Shown: positions 42,831 to 55,900 of the stretch, one piece after another
Layout: each line of letters begins with the position of its first letter
Position numbering within the stretch: position 1 is the first letter of the stretch
Assembly: GCA_002633005.1 (NCBI GenBank)
Contig: NMRA01000119.1
Coordinates: forward strand, 257,636 to 321,635
Length of the DNA stretch: 64,000 bases
DNA from: Phoronis australis
Lineage: Eukaryota > Phoronida > Phoronidae
Reading direction: 5' to 3'
Position numbers and translations under genes: made by a program
The notes under the pieces: generated by a model
The model's database searches: none
What the model was told of the DNA's origin: nothing
The model's input: only the letters and a program-made list of their open reading frames with translations

Positions 42831-45615
42831 TTCGTTGCTATAGTCACAGTAAGATCACTAAACAGAATTCAGTTTGGACACCAGAAAAAGACGTTTTGAA
42901 TCAAGTTTAAAAAATTTAGGCACGTCTCAAATTTAAAACGTTGCTTTAAAAGCTAAATGCTGTTGCCAGATAGCCGAGTTTACACAGTTCTACCAAACTC
43001 TCCTATCTTATCTGGCCTCCGTCAGATATAGAATCCATCTCTATAATCTACGGTGATGCGAAATTAATGGGCTATAATGGCTGCTTGAGTACAGCTAACG
43101 AGTTTTCTCAATGTAAACAAATAAAATAAAGCTTCAGGACAGACTGAAAGCTAATTGTCACAGAAAATCTATAGGACGTTTTAATACGTGGGTATGTTGG
43201 ATGTAATCTATTTAAGCTACCATTACAGTCGGGAGTGAATGGCAACGAGTGCTTGACAATCGGTGAAACGTGAAACGAGTATTGTGAGAATCGTTTAGTC
43301 AGCGTTCAGCCATAAAACCATAATGGGGTGAACGTTAATTGTTGGTAATTACTTAGGATACGTCAAAGTTGTTGGATATCTTTTGCAGATTGGTCACATG
43401 TATAAACTATAGTTTAATGTTAAATGATAATTAATCACTGACGTCACTATGCTCATCACCACCTGCATCATTAAAGTCATAACGGTTCTTGTCAATGACG
43501 ACTGACACCAGGCATTGTCGCCATCGGCTTAATCACCGTAATCGCTGTAATCATTGAGCAGCGTCGTCATAGTCGTCATCAGGACCGCCTCCTTAACATT
43601 CAACGTTGCCGACGTCATTTTTGGTGTCATCGATTATCCACTTCATCTGACAACGAGGACCTATAACACAGGTAAAAAACCTGGCAAAGCGAACAAAGTG
43701 TTTTTAATAACGTGTCGTTACACTGGCCAACATCAAACTATACCCAATGTAAAAACATATGTTAAGTATTATGATTTAGTTCAACTGATAGTACTTTAGT
43801 ACGATATCGGACTATCGCTGACTTTTATTTCTTCAACTCCTTTGATTACGTAATGTGGACTGGCATCTTGGAATCGGCACTCCAGTGCAATGACCTGGCG
43901 ACAGCGTCAACTGTCGCCGGGTCTGATACGTGGAACATGATTAGCAAATGGAAGACAAAACTTGTTTGTTCTACACATTTTCACACGCAACCATGATCAT
44001 CCTGAATATAAGAAACTTGTGGGCACTAATGTCATCTTTTGTATTTATCTATACCACTTAAATAAAATATGAAAAATAAAATAACAAAAGAGACTGAATG
44101 CATGAGTGTATTTGAGATTCTTATTTTCGATCTTACATCCAAGTGAAGCAGCATTTTCACTTCTTCAACAATTTACATAATATGTTGAAACGATTAAGGA
44201 GCAAGCGAAAACTGATGAAAATTTCACCAACCGTCGTAATTTCAACGAATTTAGCTCAAATTGTGTGTATCATTTAAGGAAGACCTGCGCAAAGAATCGT
44301 GTTTGAATAAAATAAGTTTTGGTTGCCAATAGATTTATTTTTAAACGAGAGAAACACGTTTTACAAAACATGTTTGTAGGGCCTAAATTTGAAAATGAAT
44401 TGCTGATTTTACGGTAAAGGATCCACTGCGCAATCATCCAAGAGTGGTGTCACGCGCATTTTATGACAAGTTTTATAGAGGGTTTATATGTAACCGGCAT
44501 AGTTCACAGAGGTCCATATAAAACTCATAAATGTGACTATTTAAAACAAAACACCATACGCATCCAAGGAATGCGTTCAATCAAACAACAATTATGTCTT
44601 CGTTGCAAACAAAAAGAGACTTCGCGTGGTTTTGGAGACCCCTCAATCTGAAAAAGTTCGAGACAGATGCCAAAAACACTGCCGTGTGTTCCATCTAGAA
44701 CATAGCAGTCATGGACAGCGTTAAGGCAACATATTTCAGGGGTTGAATTATTATTTTTTGACAAGCAAAGTTAAAACAACTCGAGTCGATCAAGACTTCC
44801 TAGCTGCAGGCGTGTCCCGATGTAATAACCGCATTAGCTGTGGATCTGGAACGAGCAGGCAGCGCAGCAGTTTCACTTTACATACTTCAAATTGACTTTG
44901 CAGCTTGTGCTATCATTTGACCACTGTTAGAATTTTCCGGCCTTTCTGTGTATTCAGTATTTCCTTTTTTCAAGTGCTTATTCAATCTTGTCAGAGAAAA
45001 CAAATGTTTTGTTTCCATCGACTTACAAATGACAACAGGAAATTCATCGTTTTTCGATATCACGTGAACAAGTTTTATATTCAGTAGTAGTGACAGCAGA
45101 AATAATCAACCGGTGTAAACGAAAGTGGACATAATTTAGTTTAATTTTACAAAATTCTACATTTCCTACAAACTTTTCGATGTAAGTTGTGGTGGTGTTT
45201 TTTCAGTAAAACGTTCAAAACAATTGATGACATAAACTTGCATTCTTTGAATTATCATTTTCACGAATACCCTAACGTGTCCATTTTCCTAAATAAAGTC
45301 ATCAACGCAACTTAAATCTAACAAGACACGAAAATAGATCCACACATATACTGTTTATTGTCTGCTTTTGACTTTATAAGATTTTTCGAAAATGACGTGA
45401 ATTTTCAAAATTCGTTTTTTGTTTCGATGTCACTGAGGTCAAATTGACATATACCATGGTTCATTGAATATTTCAGTGTTTTACCTTGACCGTTTCATCG
45501 CCCCTCTTTCTCGTTTCTCGGGTTTCTCTTGCGAGGGATATTTGAGCGACCAATGTCTATAGAAGTTGCCGGAGAGAGTCAATACCCGTGACGTGTGAAC
45601 AAAAGTGTCAATTAA

Positions 45616-45621
45616 TTTATT
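45616..45621 (-). terminator. candidate NK2.1 polyadenylation signal
   Basis: TTTATT on the plus strand, i.e. AATAAA on minus, about 840 nt after the NK2.1 stop. Another lies at 45354-45359. Choice between them cannot be made by eye. Confidence 0.3.
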
Positions 45622-46460
45622 TCAAAAACATGGAATAAAATTACAACTCTTTGCAATTTCCAATATGTCATTCTATATTTACAACATAGACCGGTCTGTT
45701 CGAACATAATATAACTACATGAATACAAGGAATTGGCATTTCTGGAGTTTTTGGTTTGTTGATCTCAAAAAACAACAAAAATAAATAAAAAAGATATCAA
45801 TAATAAAAAATGCCATTTGTGAAAAATATCGAAAATTGATTCTATTTGTTCCCAGGGGGAGACTGTAATCGCCGCACTATCGTGTGAAAGCTCTGGCGAC
45901 AAAAATAAATAACATTGGAATGACAAGTTAATGTACATATGTATATATATATGTATATAAATACGTACAAAATATTTACATTATCAATAGACTAATGGGT
46001 ACGAAACTAAATGACCAACGAATAAACAAGAAATGGAATGTAACAGTTTAACGAACGAAATTACGAAGATGTCCAAGACAATTACACAAAAACACAGCTT
46101 AAAACATACATTTTAAAACTTATAAACTTTAAAAATTAACGTCTAACAACCCCATAACGAAATTTTGGCAGCTTTGACTACAATTTTCGATGTTTCATAG
46201 AGTGATTGTTCGTCCAGAAACAATAGGCAGTGTCGCCTAATCTCCAACTGGTATGTGATACTACCAAAGAAGTAAATTAGTAGTTGACTTTCATGAATAA
46301 ATTTTTTAAATGAATCAGATATTTGTTGGGCTGAGGGACTCTGAAATCATTTTGGTTTAACAACGACAAGGTTGCCAAAAATAGCAATAAACAGCTTGGT
46401 ACATTTAGTCACAAAAGAGCACAATTTGTTGTATAAGAACTGTTCCTACTATGAAGCTTT

Positions 46461-47017
46461 TCACCACGTCCTCGTATTATCCAATAAATACTGCGAAGCG
46501 ACTTCCGCCCCAAGTCCAGAGTTCGTGTACTGAATTATTTGAGAGTTTTGAGAATTCAGTGGTGGCGAATGAGAGGAACTTGAATTCGTCGTCTGCGGTG
46601 TAGTGTCTCCTCCACACGGTTTACCGTCTTTCACTAAAACCGGCACAGCAACGCGTCGTGGCGACGGTGGTTGTTCACGATTATTTTGTTCCATCTTCTC
46701 TTTATCCTTTTGTGCACGCTTGAACTTGTAGCGGTGGTTTTGGAACCAGATTTTTATTTGAGTCGGTGTCAAGTTAATCATACTCGCCATGTGTTCCCTC
46801 TCGGGTGCGGAGAGATATTTTTGCTGCTTAAATCGCCTTTCTAGCTCATACACTTGCGCTTGCGAAAATAGCACTCGTCGTTTTCTTCTCTGTGTCAAGG
46901 GAAACTGCAGACGTTGTTGATCGTAACCGTGGTAACCAGTCATAGGGTTCATACCAATACCTCCAGACATTGATGAGACTCCGTGAGCACAAGAATTGGG
47001 GTTCATAAGCCGTGATA
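46461..47017 (-). CDS. NKX2-1: NK2.1 exon 2 with homeobox
   Basis: The acceptor CCTGTTTTCCAG (minus strand) ends at 47018. The exon starts ISRLMNPN, matching ISRFMGP of NKX2-1. The homeobox is at 46710-46889, followed by a basic/acidic linker, the NK2-SD, an S/N/Q-rich region and the terminal RTW before the stop. Confidence 0.97.
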
Positions 47018-50000
47018 CTGGAAAACAGGGTATGAGTTACTTTCAAAACAGCTATTTAAAGAACGATATCTACCAGGTTAGATTAAACATAACATACGTG
47101 GAAATATTTAAAATCAATCAATAAACATATATCGATTTTCAATGTTTACAAACTACCGTTTAAAACTGCTAAAGTTTTTGAGAGAATACAAGCAAAGTGA
47201 AATCGAAATTTATTTTTTATAAAATTTAAAAATATCATTAGAAAATAATTACATTGATTACGATGACAATTGACGGCTTTAATTTTCACTTTGATGTTTT
47301 ATTCAATCAAAGTTGAAAATAGGAAAAGCACTTTTAAATTAGCGTACGCGAAATACCGGAGCTAATCTTCGACAATTTATCACAGAAGAAACAAGAGATA
47401 ATTGTATTGGTTTGAATTGGGGTCAATGCCTAAGATCACCATTTACATGGATACGTCTTTTCGTCGGGGTTAAGAAAATCAACTGATAGCTCAGGTAGAC
47501 TGCAATGGAACCCTAAAATTTGTACGAAAATCAAAGTGTACTGTCTAATTTGGAACAGAGAGACGACAATGGAATACGCCAAAAATCCACACACTGGTTA
47601 AACATCGTGTTTAAAAGGACAGTATCGTTTTTACTCAAAAGAGACATTTTTGTAATTGTTATTGGATGAGAAAGGCTTTTTGAAGTTATTAGCTTTAACC
47701 AGAAAATCTTTGTTCTCGCCGAAAATGTCACTTAAGTTAAGCGATACAAGCACTCACGTTATTAATTGTTACAGAAGCTTGAACTAATTTATCATTGGAT
47801 TTTACGGAGATGAAATCTTGGTCGTGTAACACGGTAATTTTTTTATTTATGGTGCGCTCGAATTTTCATAAGAAAAGTTACAGATGTACACAATACGTAC
47901 ACGCTACAATATTTACAAAGAACGTTCTTAGCTAGGTAGAAATACATGTTTATATTTTTGGTTGCATAAATTAAAAGACTGACTCAAGTTTTATTGCACT
48001 AAACTCTTACACCCCGCAAGATATTTTCTTCCCTTTTAACGCATAGCTAATTGATTGTGTATAGACCCCATAATTGAATAATGTATTGAATAATTTTTAC
48101 TATTTATCGACGTACCGGTTTAACTGTCGTTAATGACGCTTAAGTGACAAGCTTAAAGATCTTGTCGACGTATATGAAGAATTACAATTTAATTATAGGA
48201 GGCAACGATTAAGCTGAACTTAATTTGCACTCCGTGGATGTTTCCTTCGCTGTGCACAATGAACAGGGGTTACACATTTGTTCTACCTATATATTAACAT
48301 TTTACAATTCCGGTTTGAAAATGTCTAAATTAAAATTTAGTTTAAATATTAAATGATAAAAATGAACACCTGTGGTCAGAACCATGTTTTGAATTGAGCA
48401 CCGAATGTATGTCGTAGGGCATAGTCTTGGGTTTCAGTTGGTATCCGTGTAATCTTGAAAATATTTTAAACAGTGACTGGTTATCATTAAAAATGATAAA
48501 CTACATTTCCCGACAGACAGTGAAGCGATGACACGCGAGGCATAACTAGTGCTTGCTACGAAAACACAACTGCTGTAAAATATAAGATGGTTCAATTTTT
48601 CCGCAGTTTATTCTCTGCCATAACATGTGATTTAATATATATATGTAACCAGTATAATCGAGAAGTACACATGAAGTGAAATTATGGATACACGTAATTC
48701 ACAGGTATTTCAGCAGAAATTTATCAATATTCTCATATTCATTTCTCAACAACTGACTGTATCTTACTATAAGTGATCAAAATTCTCATAAAAGTTGTTT
48801 CATGTCAGCTATAGATTACAAATCGTGACAATTATGAGTGGGTTTTTCTTCACGTTTGTTTCCGTTTTTTCTTCTATATTGTATGTTAGACAGGTGAAGA
48901 TCTAGCACATTATCAAGACATTGGAGGTGACTGACTCGCTGACAGCCGGCCTGCTGTTGACATATAGTTACCAAAACGAGACATCACTGCTTAGTATGAT
49001 AAGAAGCGAAATATTCTATTTATTTTACCGATGATCCCGGGGTAGATTCGTCCCTTTTAAACAAACAAAGAGATTTTGTCCATTTGCGCCAATTAAAATG
49101 TCAAAATGACTTCATACGGTGATAAATTGGGATGCCGATAATTGTGAATATCAGTCAATTTTAATTAGTGTCATTGGTGATCATGGGGAATTAACTCGTT
49201 TGTAGGGCCTAATGTAGAAACGAAGACACTCTTAACGTTGATGGTCAGCTAAAAATAGCAAGATAAAATTTTGAAAATTATTATGTTAATAACACGAACT
49301 AAAAATGAAAATGTCACGAATTAAAAATGTAAAGTGTGACTTGTTCATAAAACATAATACGTAATTAAAAGTATAGCTGGTAGCCTATCTGAACTGAAGT
49401 GTTGCAGAATTTTAAGTGGAATAATACGATGCTAAGTATCTTGTTGATGTTAGCGGAATTGGTTTATGATGATTTTTGATGGTGGAAACAATCAATTGAA
49501 AACGAGGGAAGTTGATAAAAATCGTGTGATTCAAGTCTCTTACAAGACTCGAGTGAAGGGTATGAAGAGTAGGCAACGAGATCTCTTGACTCGATTCAAG
49601 TGCTACCGACTCCGATGAAGAGTCCTTGGGGGTTCTCCTGGCCCATCATGTGATCTTGACACTAATTTAGTGTCGATTTCCAAAAATAGCGCAGCCAAAT
49701 AAAATCTAAAAAACTTACTCGTGAGACGTGGGTCCGCGCTTGCACCGTACCATGACGACGTAGAATGACGTACGTCGCCGTAATGAGAAATGTCGCCGCT
49801 GTTGCAGTACTGTGGCGGAAACGTCGGTGTGTGATGAGACAACTGAGGTACGTTGTAGTACGGGTTCCCGGCTGGTCCGTTCATGGTTTGTCGACCGTTC
49901 TGCGGGTAGACGCTTAGAGGCGGGATATGTGCCTCAATCGATGTCTTTCTATAGCTTTCTTCCAAAGGGTGACTGAGTATATCCGTCACGCTGAACGGTG

Positions 50001-50028
50001 TCGTGTGTTTGGGGCTTAGGGACATCAT
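46461..50028 (-). CDS. NKX2-1: NK2.1 homeobox transcription factor (NKX2-1/NKX2-4/TTF-1 family), 2 exons
   Basis: Exon 1 (49719-50028) and exon 2 (46461-47017) join to 867 nt, 288 residues. The N-terminus ([17 protein letters not shown]) carries the TN/eh1 repressor motif at residues 10-18. The homeodomain covers residues 147-206 ([20 protein letters not shown] onward), with WFQNHRYK and Tyr54, the NK2-class mark for CAAG-type sites. The NK2-specific domain [11 protein letters not shown] is at about 228-238, and the protein ends RTW as in vertebrate NKX2-1. [20 protein letters not shown] separates NK2.1 from NK2.2. The intron (47018-49718) falls at the DPR..ISR junction, phase 1. The two adjacent ATGs leave the start ambiguous by one codon; the second (50025) matches vertebrates better. 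Known roles: thyroid/endostyle, ventral forebrain and pharyngeal endoderm patterning. It converges on XRN2. Confidence 0.97.
49719..50028 (-). CDS. NKX2-1: NK2.1 exon 1
   Basis: 310 nt from ATGATG to the donor GTAAGT. It encodes the TN motif, then a P/Y/H-rich segment ([20 protein letters not shown]) and the WYGASADPR block matching WYGANPDPR of vertebrate NKX2-1. It ends with one base (A) that joins TA of exon 2 to give Ile. Reading through the splice site gives a spurious extra 38 codons. Confidence 0.96.
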
Positions 50029-50200
50029 CCCGCTTATAAACTCGAGTAAACGCCAAGTACTCCGAAAGGTGCTCCATGTATATCCACGAATTCTGACAAA
50101 TGAGCGGCGAGGATGGTCGACGCATGCGCGCGGCGCGACGGTTTCTGGATATTGTGTTTGGTTTATTGGTATTTAGTCTGTGTATAAATACGGTGACATG
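50029..50200 (-). promoter_or_regulatory. probable NK2.1 5'UTR/core promoter
   Basis: Immediately upstream of the start codon. A CpG-rich patch with GCATGCGCGC (50122-50131), similar to NRF1 sites, stands out from AT-rich surroundings. A TATTTATA on the minus strand at about 50182-50189 could serve as a weak TATA element. No transcript evidence. Confidence 0.35.
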
Positions 50201-51929
50201 TTTTGAGTCTGACAGTAACCCACAGATGGGAAGAAAAGGGATTATATCAAACAAAAACATGGCATCACCTTAAGCGATTAGTTTAATGGGGCGGAAAATA
50301 GTAAAAGGTCACAATTGAGAGCTACCGAATATCTAACACCTATTTCGTCGATAAACCCGCGGGATATCAACTAATGTCAGAAAAGGGGGCGGGGTTTCTC
50401 AAATGACAATCAAGTAGGTCTGATGCTGGCATCATTCAAAAGATCAGCTTACCATAGTCCAAATGAAATTATAAGTTCCCGTTCATTACGGATTTACAAT
50501 CTAAGTCGTACTCAGGCAAAATTTATGCACCTTGATTTTGTGCAATTATCTTTCGCCCCGTGTCATGTCAGAAATTCAGAAAAATGTACTAACCGTACAG
50601 TTGGTGATAATTCTGTGACTAAAATTCAAATTAGTTAAAATACAACAACCAAGGCCAGTCGAGCAAGCTAAAGATCGATGCGTATTCTAAGCTCTCAGGG
50701 AGCCGTCAATCATTCTCATACCTGTGTATACCGACTGCATTAAGTCAGATCAGGGAAGCATTAACAAACAGGTAAGCCACACCTGCATATGGTGACACGA
50801 TTACGACACGGCTAGCTTGGTATGCTGCAATAGTTCAATGCATTTTATTTATTGTTTACGAAATTGAAAGGCCGTATTAGGCTTTTGGCGAGTGTAGCCG
50901 AAGGAGTTCATTGCGCACAGACTGGATAGCAAGCAAATAAATAAACATATGATAACATGTGAAACTGGCATAAATAACAAATGGCTAATTAACGATAGTC
51001 ATTGACTGTGACTCACGCCAACCCATTCGAAGATACGACAGTTAAAGACGCAATAAGCCCGCTTTCCATAAAAATAACTTTTGATCTAATAGTCCACTAA
51101 CTGCTATAAATTTGATCTCAACCTATTCCTTATTCATATTAGCTTGGCGGGGAAATATTTTTGTTATATTAGTTCAGGTCAGGCTGAGTAAGTTGGTTAG
51201 ATTGGGGGAGCCACTGCATGAACTTACGAAGGGTCGACCTTTTCAGCTCTCGGAGATTGTTTCTAATCTGGATGAGGAACAAACTGAGAACAATGGTCTA
51301 AATAACAAGAATCTTTATAGCAGATATAAATTAGTCTACATTTCACTTCAAAAGCTGTAAAACCTGTCAATTTTTAGTCAGTGTTTCTGATGGGGCTTCC
51401 GTCGTAAGTGCAAAACTTCAATACTGAAAGGTGTGTGCGGCGCGTACATGAGTACCGATTATTTGATGAACTCTTTGAAGGTAAAATAAAACTCACTTTT
51501 CTCCTAACGAGTGTCCCGTTACTGCCTTGTTTTTGTTGCACGGCCATCTGGCAGTAGTCAAAACTAAACAAGCACATTCTTTTGTTTTTTCTTCAAAATT
51601 TCAGATTCAAATGAAACTGAAATGTTGCCTAGTTAGCAAAAAGAGTGGGACTGATTTGAGAGTGGTCAAATTAGAAATGGTTAGTCAGTTTGCGTCAGTT
51701 GTTTCAGGTGACATGCATCTTTTTGTGTCGTTTATTTAAAACACAACCATGTGAAATCGACGCAAGACATGTATCAGGTCTTCCAGACCGTCTCAGACTT
51801 TGAACATTGGTGTCAAGAATTGGGAAATTAGCTACTACACTACGACCCGTCAACAATAGGGGTCATTAGCTGTCTGAGAACACGGACCACCCGGCAGACG
51901 ATACGCGATTGCGGTCAACATTCTAAATA

Positions 51930-52070
51930 CAGTTTAATTAGAAGAAGTGGAAGGATCACAAGTGTTCAGAAGGGGCTCCAACGCGTCCTTGAGTGGACAC
52001 GTTGCGCGCTCGGATGTATCTACAACGGCTGTGGTGAATCTCACCTGCCGGTGTTAATTAAATATTTCAT
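51930..52070. promoter_or_regulatory. candidate NK2.1 upstream element
   Basis: CACAAGTGT (51957-51965) and CCTTGAGTGG (51987-51996, CCACTCAAGG on the other strand) both fit the CAAG core bound by NK2 homeodomains. TTTAATTAGA lies before and GTTAATTAAAT after them. About 1.9 kb upstream of the NK2.1 start. Confidence 0.28.
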
Positions 52071-52847
52071 CTTGACAATCAGATGCCCAAAGGGAAATAG
52101 CGTGCGTTTACTTAGTTATGTAAAACCTTGTTAGACAGTAATGTCTTTAACTTTCATTGATGTTTTCGCAAAGATCTTTCAGCGCTACTCGTTGAGACGA
52201 CCTGAGTGGTCTTTTGATTAACACTTGCCGCAAAATGAAAATTTTGACAACTTGTTCTCGAGACCTAGTTATCGTTATACCGCTCGTAATCACGCCTTCG
52301 CGAAACACAATTTGACTTATGTGAGAAAAAGGTATGTCAGCGTACCACTTTGACCTGCTAAATAAATGAAATTTTAGATTAATTTACTTTTCACGGCATT
52401 TTCCTGCAGCAAACATAACGTAATTACATTATGTCGTTTTGTTAAAGTAATTACAAATGTAATTAATAGATTTTCACACGAATAAATGATAACAGATACA
52501 CCCTCTATTTAAATGAAAATTGAGTTATACTGAAAATAAGATAAAGAGAAATGTCTGCGTTTGTACAAGACAGACAAAACATTTATGATTACCTTCAGTT
52601 TCAAAAAGAAATACCTTACCAAAATGTCTCCAAAACTTTCAGATTACCTAGATTTTTATTTTTGACATTTAATTTTGTTTCACATTCTTTCAAAAATCCC
52701 TTTCAGACATTGGATTATCATTGTAACGATGATCTCGAAAGAAATTGCTAATTCATTTTGTTTAAATTTTGGATTTATTTTACAGTGCTCGTGATTTCTA
52801 CCGTCATCAATAAATGAACCGATAAGCGTCCCTTAGGAGGTTGAATC

Positions 52848-52939
52848 TATGGAACGCCCGAGTCAACTCTGACGCGCCTCGATGACTCGTAACGTGTCTG
52901 AAAAGACCCGTCAGAAGGTGACGCTAGGGGCGTTCCATA
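52848..52939. repeat. GC-rich inverted repeat
   Basis: TATGGAACGCCC and GGGCGTTCCATA are perfect inverted arms 92 bp end to end. Partly complementary interior segments (CTCTGACG and CGTCAGA) could extend the hairpin. Confidence 0.65.
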
Positions 52940-55900
52940 TGAATCAGTGCTCGCGTATGTGTATCGTTGGGAGGGCTAGTGGTTTCATTCTACGACCCTC
53001 TGTCGATGCGATTCTGAATGTGTGTGCTCAGTAACGCCGACGGCGACGCCGAGGACGACGACAACGATAACATTAACTCTGTGCGTGATTTCTTAGTAAA
53101 CGAGATATAACTACTCAAAGAAAATTATTTCATAAACTTGAAAAAACAAGAACTGGTAAGTGGTAACGTGATACTATCCGCTTTACGGGAAATTAGAAAT
53201 AATCTGGCCAAACGTTTGTTTTACTTCGACCCCTCTTGCCTCAAACGCTAACACGTACACCCCCCAAACTGTTGTAAGCTAGCATCATCTCAACTAAAAT
53301 CTAATCACCAAAATTTCTGTTTCGCCTGCGGCATAACTTCACGACCAATGAAGACTCAGAACGGAACATTACTGTGAGTTCCCTATAAGACACGATATAG
53401 AAGATTACGACTCTAAAGCAAACACGCTCACACAAGACCATATCAAGCAAACACATCAAATAAACAATACTTGAGATTCCATCCAAATAAAAAACAAACC
53501 ATAAATTCAATGCTCCCTTTGTTAGACAACTAAGGAATCAGAAATAAAGCGGAAATCTTCTTTAGATGACCCTAACGCTTAACTAAAATAGAAAGGTTCG
53601 CAATGCATATACTCATAAGTGAGTCATACTTGCTCAGTTTTAAATAAAAGCTGCCAACGTCAATCTAAATTCTAAATAGTGTTTCATAACATTGGAAACA
53701 AATATGAAAAGGAAATAAACAAACAGTGACGATCAGCCTCGATTAACTTGCAAAACGATAATAAGTAAAAAAAAAAACATAATACATGATACAAATATTT
53801 TACGAACTCTACGTTTGAATATTTCTGTGCTAACTCACGTGATCATGTCAACTTAAGCACTAACAAGTAAAGCATTTTGGCCGCTGTAATATAGGAAGAT
53901 CAAGGAATACCCCTACCATTGGCGTGGCTGTTCATCTGGGTCTGTTGGCTGAACATATTTACCTTGCGGACAACTTTCAAAGATTTGTACCAGTAGCGGA
54001 TTTAGAGGGGCGGGGAGGTAAGGGGGGGGGGCAAGGGGTCATGCACCCGTNTCCACTTGGCAGGGAGAATCCTAGCTAATACTCTGCCCTGGCCTCCTCC
54101 CAACTCAAAATACTGGATTCGCCCCTGTGTACTATCGAAGATAGATTATCCATTACAGTTTCAGTTCCAAGTTGCAGAGACAACATCGTGCATCAGTCTT
54201 TTCATCAATCTGTTCATGGTACTTTAAATAAGAATAATTTGGCAGCAAATCCTCCTGTAGACAAAATTTGTCGAACTCACAACGTTCTCAACTAATCATT
54301 TTTATCGACATTCGCTCGAACTCTCTGTATCTTTGACGGTCATTCGCATCGCAAAAATAAAGAAGACGGTAGAGAGACATAAGAAAACTATTTTTGTCGT
54401 GTCTATTTGGCCGTTTTTTATTGTTGTGTGTTCAACAAGTTTTGTTCTTTCTAAAATCATGAAACTGTGAACTATTGCAAACGGGAAAACTAGACTGTTT
54501 CGTAATCCAGAACTTGCTTGAAAAAATTAGTCAAAAGTAAACAAGTTAAAATTGTTGTTCGTTGAATTAAGACTTCGCATTGTTCGTGATATTTTAATGT
54601 CTTTCATTAATTTGATACCGATTGATAAAGTAATGCATTTTTAATGTCTAAATTGTCTAAATTATTCCCGAAATAAAAGTGTCATGATAAGAGCTGTATT
54701 ACGTCACGAGGTATTTTACCATTAGCAGGCAGATGCTATTTAAATAAGCATTATGCGTTAATGTGCGAATGTAGCTCGACATAAAGCATATTTCTTAAAT
54801 ACATTTTGTCACGTTTTCACTTGAAAACAATGGCTTTTATTTTGCTGCACCTACTTTTATCTCATTAGTGTCTACTTTAGTATCTACAGTTCAAACGTTA
54901 ACAAATTCGAGCGGCTTTAGTACTGTGAAACAGTGCAAGGTTGTCAGTTTCAAATTTTCTGCAACGATCAACATTAGTGGTTTGCCACTCGGTGTACCCT
55001 CTTAGGCATACATAACATTTTTGCGGTATTTTTATATTCGATACGATACATGAACTGGTATTCGCATACACACCGTGTGGCACTAGTACGCGGTACATGT
55101 AAATCGTTTGATTGAAATGTCTCCGTGTCGATCTGTAACAAATAGAATCGCCTTCCTTGACAACAGTTAAGCGTCCCAACCTTCATGAATTTAATCAGCA
55201 TCTACATTTTGAAATGAAATAACAAAAACTCATTTTATATAATGTAATATCTAATCATCCATGGAACCAGCCATTCAAACTTCCACCCACCAGTCCATCT
55301 CACCCGCACGATCGCCATCCATCCATTCAACTATCCGTTCATCAGTCTGAACGCGCATTTCAGCTGCCTGTCTGCCTCTCCTAATCCATTTCCGTTTTAT
55401 AGCTGTCGGGCACTTACTCGAATGAAATAGAAAAGTACCGTTAATTCCACTGGGACACTGTTATATATCAGAGTTTTTAACCAAGGCAAAATGCTGAAAT
55501 ATGCTATACAAATGTTGGGTTCAGATGCCAATATTCTTTGTGAATTTAGTAAAGATACGTGCCTCAAAATGCACGCTGATTCACGTTGACGCAAATGTAA
55601 ATTCATGGAAAATTAGCGTAGGAGTCACAAGTATGAAAAGTGACAGCGAAAGTATTTTTGGGTTGACAACATCTATTTTTCGCTCTGGTAAAACGAGTGT
55701 CAACTACTGTCCGCCTGTTGCAGTGATCGAGCTGTAAGTAATGCGACTGTCACTTATTAGCCTCATTTGAACATTTACTATGTTTGTAGTATTGTTGACA
55801 GACACTTTAAAATCGGTTAAATGACCAGACTCATAGGAAGTGATGGTGTTCAATACAAAATGGTCATGGAAAAATACCACACATTAATTATTTTCCGGTA

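Larger units (their letters stand above)
30341..45350. other. intergenic region between XRN2 and NK2.1
   Basis: About 15 kb with no recognisable gene. GC rises locally at 30440-30660, 32390-32500, 34390-34570 and 40400-40680, where homeodomain, forkhead and other binding motifs cluster. Trinucleotide repeats occupy 41560-41755 and 42640-42830. The single long ORF at 35169 is listed separately. Confidence 0.7.

Noticed and set aside
46846-47046. Second minus ORF over the NK2.1 splice acceptor
   Set aside because: Out of frame with the homeodomain.
49949-50260. Minus ORF of 103 codons overlapping NK2.1 exon 1
   Set aside because: Wrong frame relative to the clear [14 protein letters not shown] start of NK2.1.
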